From: Talpa occidentalis
Taxonomy: Eukaryota; Chordata; Mammalia; Eulipotyphla; Talpidae
NCBI RefSeq assembly: GCF_014898055.3
Contig: NW_023602073.1
Span: 82,068,678 to 82,132,677, forward strand
DNA length: 64,000 bases
Reading direction: 5' to 3'
In this document: positions 14,166-25,060 of the stretch, in pieces
Numbering within the stretch: the stretch's first letter is position 1
How the letters are laid out: the number at the start of each line of letters is the position of its first letter
Program-made: the position numbers and the translations under genes
Notes under the pieces: generated by a model
The model's input: only the letters and a program-made list of their open reading frames with translations
Told to the model about the DNA's origin: nothing
Databases searched by the model: none

Positions 14166-14458
14166 AAGATAGGAGATAGGGTCTCCCCGGTGGTGCAGCG
14201 ATTGAGCACTGGGTTGCGAGGCTGCCCCCAGCCTCTGCAGCATCAGTTCGATCCCCAGCCGCTGGATGAGGGTCCCACATGAGGAGAGGACGACCTCTCC
14301 TGCCGCCCACTGCTCCCCTCAGCAGTGTACTTCATCAGTCTGCCTGCTCTGTTCTCCGCTCTGACTCTGGTGAATGCTCTCACCCTCTCACGCTTCTGGC
14401 TGTATCCAGTGCTTGTGTAAATAAATAAATATTAAAAAAAAAAAAAAGATGTGAGATA
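14166..14458 (+). mobile_element. tRNA-derived SINE nested in L1 ("ttgagcgctggg" type)
   Basis: The SINE body (14179-14445) has the GGTCTCCCCGGTGGTGCAGCG head, a B-box-like AGTTCGATCCC, and a TAAATAAAT plus poly(A) tail. The flanking duplications AAGATAGGAGATA (14166-14178) and AAGATGTGAGATA (14446-14458) bracket it inside L1 ORF2. Confidence 0.9.
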
Positions 14459-14935
14459 CACTCACACACACATAAAATGGAGTCTATTACTAATATATAT
14501 ATATATATATATACAATATGTATATATCTATGTAATGAAATATTGCCATAATATATATGATGAAATCTTGCCATTTATGACAACATGCATGGAACTGGAT
14601 AGGATAATGTTACACAAAATAAGTCAGAAGGAGAAGACAAATACCAAATGCTTTCACTCATATGTGGAATATAAAAAAATAAAGGAACAGATAAAACTAA
14701 ACAATAAAAATAAAGCTAAAACAAACCTTATAAATCTAATTGTAAAATTGTGGCAACCAAAGGGGTGACAGGGGATGGGGTCCAATGAACTATGGTGGAA
14801 GAGTTGGGGTGCTTTGGTGGTAGGTGTGGTATGGTAACATACATCAGAAGATGTGAACCTGTATGCCTAAATCATATAGTGTTGTGAACCAATACTATAA
14901 ATTATAAAAATATAATACAATTAAAAAATACCTAA

Positions 14936-15834
14936 AGCAAATATGGCAAAATGAAATGGAATTTACTGACTACTGGGGAATATTCTTGCTAGCATCTTCT
15001 CTGAAAAGAAAAGTTTTATCTAGAAAAGAAGTTTAGTAGTAGCATTGAGAGAACTTACGTGGAAGCAAGTCAAGTAAAACCTTCCTTACATTTCATTTTA
15101 TAATCAGATCAATTCAGACATTAACTGATTTAATCACTCGTGTCAGCTTTTAGGTGAAAACCTCTGAAATTTAATTTACCTGTGCATTAACGGAGTGCTG
15201 GTTGCTGTGTCATTGACTGTGCTTCCATGACCAAAGATATGAAAAAGGATATTTCCTTTTTCTTTTCTTACTCATAAGTCTACCTAAATTCATGTATAAA
15301 AGTAACTAAAGATTTCTAGGATGACTATACAGAAAAAAAAATAGAAATAGAAATCATCTACAGTTTCACTAATAATAGAAAAAGAAAATTAAAATATTAT
15401 TTCTATCCATATCAAATTGTTACAGTTTTTTGGTTTGAATTTTTTAGCAAGTAAGGATAAGAGGGTATTTTAGTATGGCTTGGGTTCAGGGAAAGGGAAC
15501 TCTCAGGTTGGTAATTGGGCAATATTTACAAAAAGTCTTTAAAAATTTCCACATTTTATCTTGATTTTAAAGAAAGTATCAGATCTGTGGTAAGGACAGT
15601 AATAAAAGGAGGCTGATTTTGCATTATGTATAGTGGCAAAAATAAAGTTAATGAATGAGAAGATATTTGTTAAATTATAATACATTAATATAACAAAATA
15701 TTACCTAAACACTTAAAATCATGTAGATGATCTGACAAGAAATAATTTTCCTAAGTCATTGTAAAGTTTAAAAATCATATGCATATTGTAATCTTAATAT
15801 GAGACAACTACATATACCTAATAATACGTATATA
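14936..15834. other. AT-rich sequence, no recognised feature
   Basis: Nothing supported. Confidence 0.5.
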
Positions 15835-16010
15835 CAAATGATAACTTTTACCTCTATGCCAGGCATGTAATAAATTTAATCCTTAATAAACAATATTCTA
15901 AAAAAACATTATTGTCATCATTTTACAGTTGGAGAAGCCAAAGCATAGGAAGGTCCAGTAATGTGTTTAATATTAGACAGTAAGTGGTTAAGCTGGACAC
16001 ACACACATAC
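15835..16010 (+). repeat. MIR SINE remnant
   Basis: TCTATGCCAGGCATGTAATA and TCATTTTACAGTTGGAGAAG followed by AGTAAGTGGTTAAGCTGGAC match MIR in order. Confidence 0.75.
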
Positions 16011-17373
16011 AAATTTATGCCAGAAAACAGCATATTAGTTGTATTTCTAAGTAGAGGAAATACAGGTCATTTTTGTTTTCACATTTGTGCAAGTTTTGTA
16101 TTCTTCAAATTTCCCAAAATGAGAAGTTATTAATAAATCCAATAATTTATGTAACTATAAAGATGAATATTAATGTTTCTGTGAGAGCTGAAGGGAAAAA
16201 AATCTATTTAATTATAAGTAATGCAAAGCCTTATTAATTCTCTTCGCATATACTATTTGTGCCAAATTCTGGACACTTAACCCAGACTCTGCATTGATTT
16301 ATATATTACTCTGCATATTGTTTCTGTGAAAACAAAAAAAAATAAATATTAAGTCATTCCAATGTAGCAGTCTTATTCACACTGTCAGTTACTTTGGATA
16401 CTGAGGGGATATTTCTCACCCCTCACACCCTAAAAATAACTGATGTCAGGCTACAGCTCTGCCTGCATTTACTCATTACCCTTAGCCAGAAAGCAATAGG
16501 TTCTGTAAGGAAAAATATTGCCCCATTAAACAAAGTGTCATCATTGAGGAGCAATCATTCTTTTTTATTTTTCCGGTGAGGTTATCTTAATAACTCACTC
16601 ATAGCAGTTATCTCCCAGGAAACATCTAGTTCATAGAGTAAGACTGTTAAACAATAAGAATCTGGTACAAATAGCACAGGATGAATGTGTCCACCCATGA
16701 AGGGTCCATACTTACTAAAAATTTACCCAAGTCAAAGACCACCGCAAGCTACTGCCCACTGTTGGTGGAAAATGATTTATTCTTGCTTTTATTAGGACTT
16801 TTACTCCTTCATATGCAGCTTGTCACTTTAGAAGCTATCATTCATCACACCAAAGGAAGCCAAATAAAACCTAATTGGCAAACCCAAGTTTAATTTGTGA
16901 GACTGGAGTTTTGTGAGAAATAATGAGTAATTGGCATTTTAAAGAATCATCATTTTAATATGACTGGACTATAATTTCCTAATGAGGTAAGGGAATCCAT
17001 TGTGTTGCCTTTCCTCCAACATGGGGTTGGCCAGAAAACTTCCAAAGAGAGTTACAATGAAATATTTGCAAAACAGATAATAGCAAAAATAGACTGTTGC
17101 TATGGGGACTCCACACACACACACACATGCATAGGTGCTCACAGGGTGGAATGTTACTATATTCTTGTTCTTACATTTAATTGCTTTCTGTTCAGCTGGA
17201 ATTGGTCTTATAAAATAAGACACAGTTATCACTGAGGTCAAATGTGTATCATTCAGTGTGGAGTAAAAAAGAAAATGCTATTGGGAACATTTATCAAAAC
17301 TTGGCACTTGACAAACACTGAGCATGGGGCTGTGTATAGTTTGAAATAGTGTATACTGGCAACCAGTGCTTTA
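16011..17373. other. Apparently unique sequence
   Basis: Only a short CA repeat (17112-17127) was noted. Confidence 0.5.
17112..17127. repeat. (CA)n short microsatellite
   Basis: Eight CA units. Confidence 0.9.
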
Positions 17374-17896
17374 TTTTTCCAATTATTTTTTTAGAGTGCT
17401 ATGGTTTTATTAACAACGTGCACAGCTGTCTATTCGCTTTCTTTACTGCTCAGTCTGGCATCAGGATTGGTGGCTCCTAGGGCCAGCGGGGCTGCTGTTT
17501 CGACAATGGCTTTGGGATTGTTGGAGGAAATATCGCGAGCAATCTCAGCATGCTGTGATTTAGTGCACATTAGCAGCACTGCAAGCTCCTTGACTGGTAT
17601 AGGAACTTCTGGAAGCTACTGGGCAGTATGTGCTTTGTTTTGTGGTTCCCTTTACAAATATTGGTTGTTAAGAGCTGACCCCTGCAATTCTGCATATTCT
17701 GTTATCAATGCCTCTGGGTTTCTGCCAGTGAGGCCTAATTTTGATTATCAGTCTGACTTGATGCTGGATGAACTTTTTGATCCTCTCTTCAGTGATCTTG
17801 AACTTCATGAGGGGGCTGAGGTAGCCATGTGGTGGAGGAGGTGAGGGCTGTCACCTCCATAGGCTATGCCCAAGATGAAAGGTGAAGGTGATGTGT
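17374..17896 (-). pseudogene. RPL32P: RPL32 processed pseudogene (60S ribosomal protein L32)
   Basis: The parent encodes ribosomal protein eL32 (135 residues). On the reverse strand the start codon is at 17828-17826 and the terminal TAG at 17432-17430. The C-terminal third reads in frame as [17 protein letters not shown] and [14 protein letters not shown], clearly eL32-like (the functional protein has SSKNRKAIVERAAQLA and TNPNARLRSEENE). The N-terminal two thirds align at base level (PRGI, HMLPS and VKELEVLL regions) but contain frameshifts and stops. Upstream bases 17829-17878 match the short 5'UTR expected of this mRNA (GGAGGTGACAGCC). Downstream are an AATAAA signal (17411-17406) and a degenerate A-rich tail. 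A possible duplication CAGTGCTTTA (17364-17373) and CAGTACTTTA (17897-17906) flanks it. It is an old, intronless, decayed retrocopy. The open 147-codon frame on the other strand is its shadow. Confidence 0.9.
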
Positions 17897-18095
17897 CAGT
17901 ACTTTAAAAATCACTATATTTTGTTTCTGTTTTTGTTTTTTTTTTCAGTTCACAACTAATTTTCATTAATGAACTCATTTCAAGAAAGGAATGGATGTCA
18001 TGCAAAGGAAAATACCCAGTTGCTACTTGATTACCTGTTTGAAGTAGTTTTTATATTTTCCAAAGTGGGGTTGTTTTCATTTTCTCATAGATGTT

Positions 18096-18523
18096 AAGAT
18101 TAAGGTCTGCTATTCAGCAATCAAAAAAGATAAACTCATGCCATTCGCAGCAACATGCATGGGAGCTAGAAGGAATTATGCTCAGTGAAATAAGCCAGAA
18201 GGACAAAGAAAAAATATTGGATGGTTTCACTTATAACAGGAATATAGGAGAACCAAATAAGACATCGGTGTAAAAAAATAATAACAGTACAAAACACAAC
18301 AAAGCAAAACCAGACAATTATAAATTAGAGACATCCTGCAGGGGAGGAGGAGGGAGAGGGATCAGAGGGAGGGAGGGAGGAGCACAGGGGACTGAGGTGA
18401 TGGTGCACGGGTGCCTTGGGGAAGGAAACTCTATGGGGACTACATCTGGTTGAGGGGGGGAAGCAAATATTGTTTAAAAATGAGCAATGATGTAAAAAAT
18501 AAAAAAAAAGATTAAGGTTTGCT
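18096..18523 (+). mobile_element. L1 LINE, 5'-truncated 3' end
   Basis: The element (18112-18507) holds the last codons of ORF2 (ATTATGCTCAGTGAAATAAG block) and a 3'UTR with a G-rich stretch (18341-18390), ending in poly(A). The 16-base duplication AAGATTAAGGTCTGCT (18096-18111) and AAGATTAAGGTTTGCT (18508-18523) differs by one base. Confidence 0.92.
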
Positions 18524-18845
18524 GTAGTTATCACAGTGTATCCATATCTGTCCCTGTGTAACAAATCATTCCCAAATTTACTGTCTTAAGATGACAAAAT
18601 TTTTATGTTTCTGTAGTTCAGATGTAGCTTATCTGCATCCCCCTCTTCAGTCTCCCACATGCTGCAATCAGATGTAGGGGAGGCTGCGATCACAGCTGTG
18701 CCCATCTGGGGAAGAAACTACTTCCAAGCTCGTGAGTGTGGGTGATGGCAGGAATTAATTCCTGGGGCCTGTTGGGCTTCTCTACCTTCCTGGCGTTAAG
18801 CCAAAGACCACCCTTGCTTTCATGCTTTCTTTTTCTGTCTTGATA
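18524..18845. other. Probable degenerate old repeat
   Basis: TGTGTAACAAATCATTCCCAA and CTGTAGTTCAGATGTAGC resemble a common old mammalian repeat whose name I am unsure of. Confidence 0.35.
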
Positions 18846-19072
18846 TATGTTTCTTTTTTATTATTTTTTTTAATTTTATATATTTTTACATCATTTTTCA
18901 TTTTTGCACAATGTATGCATTTTCATCTTGGTTATAGTCCCCATACAATTCCCACCCCCCTTTGTTTTGATCCTACACCCTCCTCTCCCTGCCCGGTAGT
19001 GTGTCTCTGGTTTATAGTTGCTTGTTGAATTTGATTTTTACTTTATTATAATTATTGCCTCTTCCCTGGTCA
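18846..19072 (-). mobile_element. L1 LINE 3' end
   Basis: The reverse-strand L1 3'UTR starts with a T-rich tail, then ATAGTCCCCATACAATTCCC and GTGTCTCTGGTTTATAGTTG, as in the larger L1s at 44.9 and 51.0 kb. Only the last 0.2 kb was copied. Confidence 0.85.
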
Positions 19073-19850
19073 CTTGCTTTGTCAAAGTGACAATGCCAGG
19101 AAAACAGAGTCTTCCAACAAAAGAACACATTCTACCAAGAGAGCAGTCAGAGTCTGGGGCAATTTAATCATGAAGTGACTGACATGTATCCCATTTTATG
19201 TACTCTAGCTTCCAGACACAAATCACAAGGTACAGTCTATACTCAAAATAGGGAATCCCATAAAAGCATAAATAGTATGCAAAACCCTGTCTACTACATA
19301 CAGTTATGAATTATGAATTAAATCATGCTCAGATTGAAAAGTATTGTAAACCAAATCCTTATTTCCCTTTTTTTTCTATTTCCATAGTTAAGTATTTTTT
19401 GTCAAAAGCATACAATGATTCTAAGGGGTTAAACGAGAGAAAGAGGGGCAAGATTGTTCTTACCTTTGAATTTACAGTTCCAAGATAAGAGGACAATAAA
19501 GCATGGCATTGCTTAAAGGAATGTTTGCCTTTAAAGTGATGCCTAGAAGTCAGCTGACTTTTATAACTGCTTCTCTCTGCCCAACTAAGAGAATTCATCA
19601 CTGGTTCACCAGCTGTAGCACTGGGACTGGTGCCCATGGCTGCTCCCCCATAGTTGCTTCTCCAACTCAGCAGCACTTTCCATGTCCCAGTATGAAGGAG
19701 ACCACCCCATCCTCACATGGCTGAGAGGGGAGAAAGGCAGGATATGGGGTACAGTCTTTCTATGCCCAGTCCTGGAGGGCTTTTATCTCTTCTCCAGATG
19801 GGAGAAAAGGCTCCTTGTTGATTCTTTTTCCAGTCTACTGCTGATGGTTG
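19073..19850. other. Apparently unique sequence
   Basis: Chance open frames on both strands overlap at 19359-19724; neither resembles a known protein. Confidence 0.5.
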
Positions 19851-19955
19851 AATTTTTTTTTTTAATTTTATTTTACATCATTGTTCATTTTTGTATAATG
19901 TTTGATTTCTCCCCTCAGGTATAGTCCCCACAAAATTCCCACCCCTAAATCTTAT
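19851..19955 (-). mobile_element. L1 LINE 3' terminal fragment
   Basis: A short reverse-strand L1 tail: a T run, then TTACATCATTGTTCATTTTT and AGTCCCCACAAAATTCCCAC. About 100 bases long. Confidence 0.8.
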
Positions 19956-20304
19956 TATAACATTTTTTCACAAACATGGAACTCAATATTCCCAATCAAG
20001 GGATTGGTTTTGGAATTCAAAACTGCAATAGACAGCTTTGGTTTTCTCTTTATTGTATCTGCTTTGGGTTAAAAAAAAAGGGACTTTAACTTATTTCTTT
20101 GTTCTAAGATTTATGGGCCAGCCTTCAAAGGTCAATCAATAGGCAAGGAAAGAAGAAAAAAGAAATGGGTTCAGGGAATCATCTAGTTATTAATTATATT
20201 GATCAAAGTATTAATCTAACACATAGGTCTGGCTTTGAGACATGAAGATCATTTGGAGGAGATAGAGTATTTTTTAAATTATTTTTAAATATAAGGGCAT
20301 ATTT

Positions 20305-20640
20305 TTTATTATATTCACTCATTCACTCAAGAACTCTCCTAGACACTGGGGATGCAGTAGCAACAAAACATACAAGGTCCAATGACAATAAAAAAAATCA
20401 TTCATGACAATAAACAAAAATCATTTATAATACATCAATTAGTGATTAAATTTTATGAAGAAAAATAAAGGGCCAAGGGAAGACAATTGTAGGATTTTGT
20501 TTGCTGTTATTGCTGGAGGGAAGGAGTGTTGAACAGATATTCAATAATCTTAAATAGTATGAGGAGGAAAGGAATCTCAGTGAAGATAACAACTGAGCAG
20601 AGATCTGAAGGAAAGAAGGTAGGGCGTGATAGAATATTCT
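20305..20640 (+). repeat. Ancient mammalian interspersed repeat, family unsure
   Basis: CTAGACACTGGGGATGCAGT AGCAACAAAAC, GAAGAAAAATAAAG and GCAGAGATCTGAAGGAAAGA follow a familiar old LINE-like repeat in human DNA. A continuation-like segment appears at 23490-23770. I am not sure of the family name. Confidence 0.5.
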
Positions 20641-21508
20641 GGAGTGGAGTCATATATGTATCCTTCAATTAGTATAACATTTTAAAGATTCATCCATGTT
20701 GCGGCATGATTCAGAGTTCTGATTTACATTTTTAGAAGACCATTCTTATTGCTATGTCATAATTTCATAAAAAGGATACAAAGGTGGAAACAGAAAGAAC
20801 AGTGAAGATGGTGGAGGTTTCATTCAGGATGACAGAGAAATGCAGAGAAGGGACCAGATTCATGGGGAAGGGAGGAGACTTGGATGACCACAGTAATGTA
20901 CCCAGGCCAGTCTGAAGACAAAGTTTTGACTGAGCTACCCAGCAGCAAAAACCAATCATCTCGAAGCATCTTCTAAAAGTGAAGAAGCAAATACTGATTA
21001 GAAATTTTCTAATGTTAGCTGTGAGAAATTCACTTTGGAAAAAGTGTAGAATACAAAGATGATACTGCCTTGTAGGATAATACACAATTGAATGTTTAGT
21101 TCAGGGTTTGCTTAAAATGCCACTTTCGCTTCTTTGTTTAGACAGGATTTATGGTACAAATGTCTCTCTGCTAACTTTGCAACAAACATTCACTATGTCA
21201 ACCAGGTGTCCAGCATTTTGCCAAGCATTGTCAGTGGATAAAAATGGTAAGACATGATTCTGCTTTTTAATCTAAATTGTAGTATAAGTTATGGACACAT
21301 GGGACAATGGAGAAATAATTTAAGGCCAATTAAAAATTAAATCCAGAGCACTAAATTTTAAATCTGCTGGTTTCTAGCAAAGTGTCATTAAAATACTATT
21401 GTGTTGCAATTAGTAGTTAGTTTCATTCAAAGTAAATCCGCTGTGACAGACTGTATTTTCCAAGGATAACAGGAATAATATTTCCTATCCTACATCCTCT
21501 TCCAGAAT
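20641..21508. other. Apparently unique sequence
   Basis: Short L1-like hints at 20665-20760 only (CATCCATGTTGCGGCATGAT). No gene. Confidence 0.4.
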
Positions 21509-21655
21509 CATTTTATATACTTTTTTTTTTTTTTTTTGGTGGGACCCTTGCTGGCGGCCGGGGAACGAACCTGCGCTGCAGAGGCTGCGGGCAGCTTCGC
21601 AGCCCAGCACCCAACCACTGCACCACCAGAGGAGGCCCCATTTTATATACTTTTT
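21509..21655 (-). mobile_element. Head-only SINE: tRNA-like part plus poly(A), body missing
   Basis: Only about 100 bases of the SINE head are present (reverse strand, 21638 back to about 21538). They include the A-box region and GGTTCGTTCCCCGG in place of the B-box, followed directly by a 17-base A tail. The 17-base duplication CATTTTATATACTTTTT (21509-21525 and 21639-21655) is perfect, so the short form was itself inserted and is not a later deletion. Confidence 0.88.
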
Positions 21656-21678
21656 ATTATTTAAAAAAATTAGATCTT

Positions 21679-21958
21679 AAAAAAGTAAAATAAAAGATTT
21701 ATTTTTGCATACAAGAGTTGGGGTGTAGGCCAGAAGTATGGGGGACAGGGGAGTGACAGTATTCACCAGAGACAGAGTGAGGAACAGAATAGACAGATCG
21801 ACGGAAATACACTGCTGAGGGGAGTAGTGGGCAAATCAGGAGAGGTCTCCTGCACCATGTGGGTAGCTCCCTGGCCAGGGGATCAAACTGGTGCTGCAGT
21901 GACTGCTGATAGCTTCACAGTACTGAAACTTAATCCTTTGCACCACCAGGGAGGCCCC
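21679..21958 (-). mobile_element. tRNA-derived SINE
   Basis: A full-length reverse-strand SINE, more diverged than its neighbours. Its 5' end GGGGCCTCCCTGGTGGTGCAA is at 21958 and its A-rich tail at about 21679. It lies between the head-only SINE and an L1 fragment. Duplications are unclear because both flanks are AT-rich. Confidence 0.85.
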
Positions 21959-22718
21959 TTATTTATTTTTAATTGAGGTAATATTGGGATACCCTTATCA
22001 CTACTACCACTACAGTGCACCCACCACCCACCCACCCATATTTCACCACCATAGTCCATTGTGCTTCTCTTCCTCTTTGTTTTTGCCCTCCCCCACCCCC
22101 TTCCTTGTTTGGTGTGTCAGTTCTGTAGTCAGCTATAAAGGGTTAGTTTTTAAGCTTGTATTTATTTTATTTATTTGTTTATGCATACAAGAGCTGGGGT
22201 ATGGGCCTGAGGTGTGGGGGATGAGAGAATTCACCAGAGACAGAGTGGGGAGCAGAACAGGCAGACTGACCAAAATATACTGCTGAAGGGAGCAGAGGGC
22301 GAGTCAGGAAGGGTCTGCTGAGCCATGTGGGTAGCTCTCTGGCCAGGGATCGAACTCATGCTGCAGAGGCTGCAGAAGCCCCATAGGTTGCGTCTTAATC
22401 CCTTGCACCACCAGGGAGGCCCCTTTAAGCTTCTTTTTATCTGACTCCTAATTTTGTTACTTTATATTCCACATATTAGTGACATATTAATGACATAATA
22501 GTATTATAAAGTATTACACCTATTTTGTTACTTTATATTCCACATATTAGTGACACCATTTGGTATTTGTTTTTATTCTTCAGACTTACTTCATTTAGCA
22601 TTATCCCTTGCAACTCCATCCAGGTTGCCTCAAATGGCATGAGTTCATCTTTTTTTATTATTGAGCATAATTGTGTATGCATACCACATCTTCTTGATCC
22701 ACTCACTCTTTCAGAATC
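21959..22718 (-). mobile_element. L1 LINE fragment split by a SINE
   Basis: Reverse-strand L1 3'UTR (21959-22157, with CCATAGTCCATTGTGCTTCT) and ORF2 end (22424-22718, with GCATTATCCCTTGCAACTCC and ACCACATCTTCTTGATCCA) are separated by the SINE at 22158-22423. A 34-base segment is duplicated with period 71 at 22451-22484 and 22522-22555. Confidence 0.82.
22149..22432 (-). mobile_element. tRNA-derived SINE nested in L1
   Basis: A full-length reverse-strand SINE (22158-22423). The duplication TTTAAGCTT occurs at 22149-22157 and 22424-22432. L1 sequence continues on both sides, so it is a later insertion into that L1. Confidence 0.9.
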
Positions 22719-23200
22719 TTGCTACTATCAAGAGGTAGCATTTGTGTTCCTACCCCCATTGAAATGAGGTGGGCTTTTGAAACTCTCTCAACCAATAGAG
22801 TAGGGAATATTGACGTAGATTAGCTTATTATGTGACTTCTGAGGCAAGATCATAAAAGTGCCATGTATTTTTGCCTTGTGTTCTTGGAAAGTTTGTTCTT
22901 GGAAATCAATCATCATCTGTGAGCAAGCATAATCAGCCTCTGGATGGGACCACATGTAAAGGAACCAAGGTCCCCAAACTTCTGGGCAATATCCCACATC
23001 AGCTTGCCAGCCACAGCCATGTGAGTCAGCCATCTTAGAAGTGAACCCTCCAAAACAGCCCACTGAACCACCTCTACTGACTCTGAGTAGACTTTTGCTA
23101 TCAAGCCATGTCCAAATGACAATTTGTAAGTAAAATAAATGTTGTTTTAAGCCACTAAGTTTTAGCTGGTTTGAAGCTCAGCAATAGAAACTGGAATATT
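22719..23200 (+). mobile_element. MLT1-type MaLR LTR
   Basis: The order of blocks fits an MLT1 LTR from recall: CAACCAATAGAGTA, TGTGACTTCTGAGGCAAGATC, CCAGCCACAGCCATGTGAGT, AGCCATCTTAGAAGTGAACC and the terminal TGTTGTTTTAAGCCACTAAG with CAGCAATAGAAACTGGAATA. The first part of the LTR appears missing. It is a non-coding ancient retroviral-like LTR. Confidence 0.82.
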
Positions 23201-23489
23201 TTATAATACTAGCACTTTCACTTGTATTCAGCTAGGCATTCTTAAATAGGAGAAACCAGGGAAGTGAACATAACCTGCAATCTGTCTTAATTAGACAGAA
23301 TTGCACAAGAGTCATTGTTACCAATGTGCCATTTATACAAATAAAATGATTTTCTAAATACTGTGCAGCAAAATGAGTTTGCAGATGCAGAAAATACTTC
23401 TCTGTAGTTTTGTGAAGATTTGAGTAAACCCAGTGGGAGTAGGTCTTGAATGTTAACAACACCCATTCAATTGAACAAAGGGAATAGAT

Positions 23490-23770
23490 TTTTCATAGCA
23501 TAGGGTTTAAAGAAGGGGGAGATGAATAAGTTGGTAAAGCCAGGGGAGTGTCCTAAAGGAGGTAAAACTTGGGCTACATCTTGAAGAAAGGACTGCATAT
23601 GGACAGGCAAAGTGGATTACCTAAGGGAAATTCTATGCACAGATGCCACATGCTAGGATGAAGGCTCAGAGTCTTTTTCGGACTGACTTATCTGGAAGAG
23701 AGGAGAGACCTTAAGGAGTGAATGAAAAGATGTGGACAGATCGCTTACAAAGCTAAAATGTAAAGGCTTT
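23490..23770 (+). repeat. Possible ancient interspersed repeat
   Basis: GGGCTACATCTTGAAGAAAG and AAAATGTAAAGGCTTTTAGT resemble the distal part of the repeat at 20305-20640. Weak and decayed. Confidence 0.35.
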
Positions 23771-24737
23771 TAGTACTGGTTTTAAATCTGGATGACAGTT
23801 CCCGTAATTGCTGTCAATTTGTCTGTTGTATATATGTGAATTAATGAGGAATCCAAATAAATCTCCTTTTCATGGATTTTTTCTCTTTCTGCTTCTGAGA
23901 TACACAACAGCACACTTTATATCCTAAGTTAACTATTTTTTTAACCCATCTCAAAATTTGAAAAACACATGTATATATCTCTAAAGTAAATTCAGTATTT
24001 CTGTAACAGGAAGGAACTAATTAAGTTCTCAGTTGTCTGAGTTTTCTTTATTAATCCTAATAGCTTGATTAAACATCACTGCCAATGGCACACATCAGCT
24101 GATAGTTTCCAAACTGAAGAAGTCAAGCCCCAGTTTTGGTAACCTACCTGAGTTCCTTCTCATCCCCATTTGGAATCCTATTCCTTGTATCCAGGTTAGA
24201 CCTTCCTTCTCATGCTTCAGTATTCACACATTTGTATATTTACCCAGTTACTGACATGTTTTGTGTATTCCCCAGTCTCTAATGTCTGTGAGCAAAGGCC
24301 TGAAACAATGATGTGTTTGAACAGATATCAATTACCAAATTCTTTTACAAATGGCTCTTCTCTTACTATTCAAATTCTGAACCTAATAAAATCAACATGT
24401 TGCAGGGCAAAATATAACTTAGATAAATCTGAGTTGGAGGACACAGTTTATATCTATGGACAACTGTGTTTCTCCAAACTGAATTCCAGGATACAACAGA
24501 TGCACCCTGTGTTAGACCAGAAGCATTTCTTTGATACATATTGTATCACATCCCAATTTGGCAGAGCTCTCTCTGGAGGAGCAGAATGGAGTGTGCTCCC
24601 AGCTCCTGAGAGCAGAGGGAGCAGAAGGACTAGAGCTACACATGCCCGCTTTTCTCCCCAGACTCCCAGAGTGAGAGTGCAGAGAAAAGTCGGAAGTCTT
24701 ACTTCTAGAGACTTGTTTGCACATAAAACGGAAATAG
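23771..24737. other. Apparently unique sequence with a chance open frame
   Basis: A 178-codon frame (24212-24748) has no recognisable domain, starts in non-coding-looking AT-rich DNA and is overlapped by other frames. Confidence 0.45.
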
Positions 24738-25060
24738 GCAAATTATAACTCATAGAACCAAATTTGGCCCATCCCGTGTTTTTGTGCAGCCCACAAACTA
24801 AGAAGTTTTTACGTTTCTTAGTGGTTGAAAAAATTAAAAAAGAATAATATTTTGTGACACATAAACATTAAATGGCATTTAAAGTTCAGTGTCTATAAAA
24901 GAGTTTTGTTGGAACACAGCCATGGCCATTTGTTTACAAGGTCTGCGGCTGCTGTCACACTGTGGTGGCAGAGCTCAGTTGTCATAACAGAGATTGTATG
25001 GTGCAGAAAGCCTAAAATATTTGCTATTTGGTCTTTCACAAAACAAGTGTGCCGGCCCTT
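24738..25060 (+). mobile_element. hAT-Charlie DNA transposon remnant, MER20-like (long form)
   Basis: The sequence contains TTGGAACACAGCCATGGCCA, GTTGTCATAACAGAGATTGT and AAAGCCTAAAATATTTGCTA, hallmarks of the MER20 group as I recall them. About 100 extra internal bases (24785-24895) resemble a known longer relative. Non-autonomous, no transposase. The strand is nominal for these near-symmetric elements. Confidence 0.7.

Larger units (their letters stand above)
12940..14935 (+). mobile_element. L1 LINE, ORF2 3' third and 3'UTR, with two nested insertions
   Basis: Degenerate L1 ORF2 begins near 12945 (ATAAAACCTAAAGCCATAAAA). It runs to about 13275, resumes at about 13713 and continues through the TGTTGGTGGGAATGTAGACTGG block to 14178, then from 14446 to an A-rich end near 14930. 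It is interrupted by another L1 tail (13276-13712) and a SINE (14179-14445). The host frame is broken by many stops. Confidence 0.85.

Noticed and set aside
14179..14445. SINE heads as tRNA genes
   Set aside because: The heads keep A- and B-box-like motifs but cannot fold as a complete tRNA and continue into the SINE body and tail.
17401..17844. 147-codon open frame on the forward strand
   Set aside because: It is the exact antisense of the RPL32 processed pseudogene, including its UTR, and has no similarity to a protein of its own.
24212..24748. 178-codon open frame, the longest on the forward strand and the longest outside recognised repeats
   Set aside because: No domain or family recognised, no intron or promoter context, mixed composition, and overlapping frames on the other strand. 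Most likely chance.
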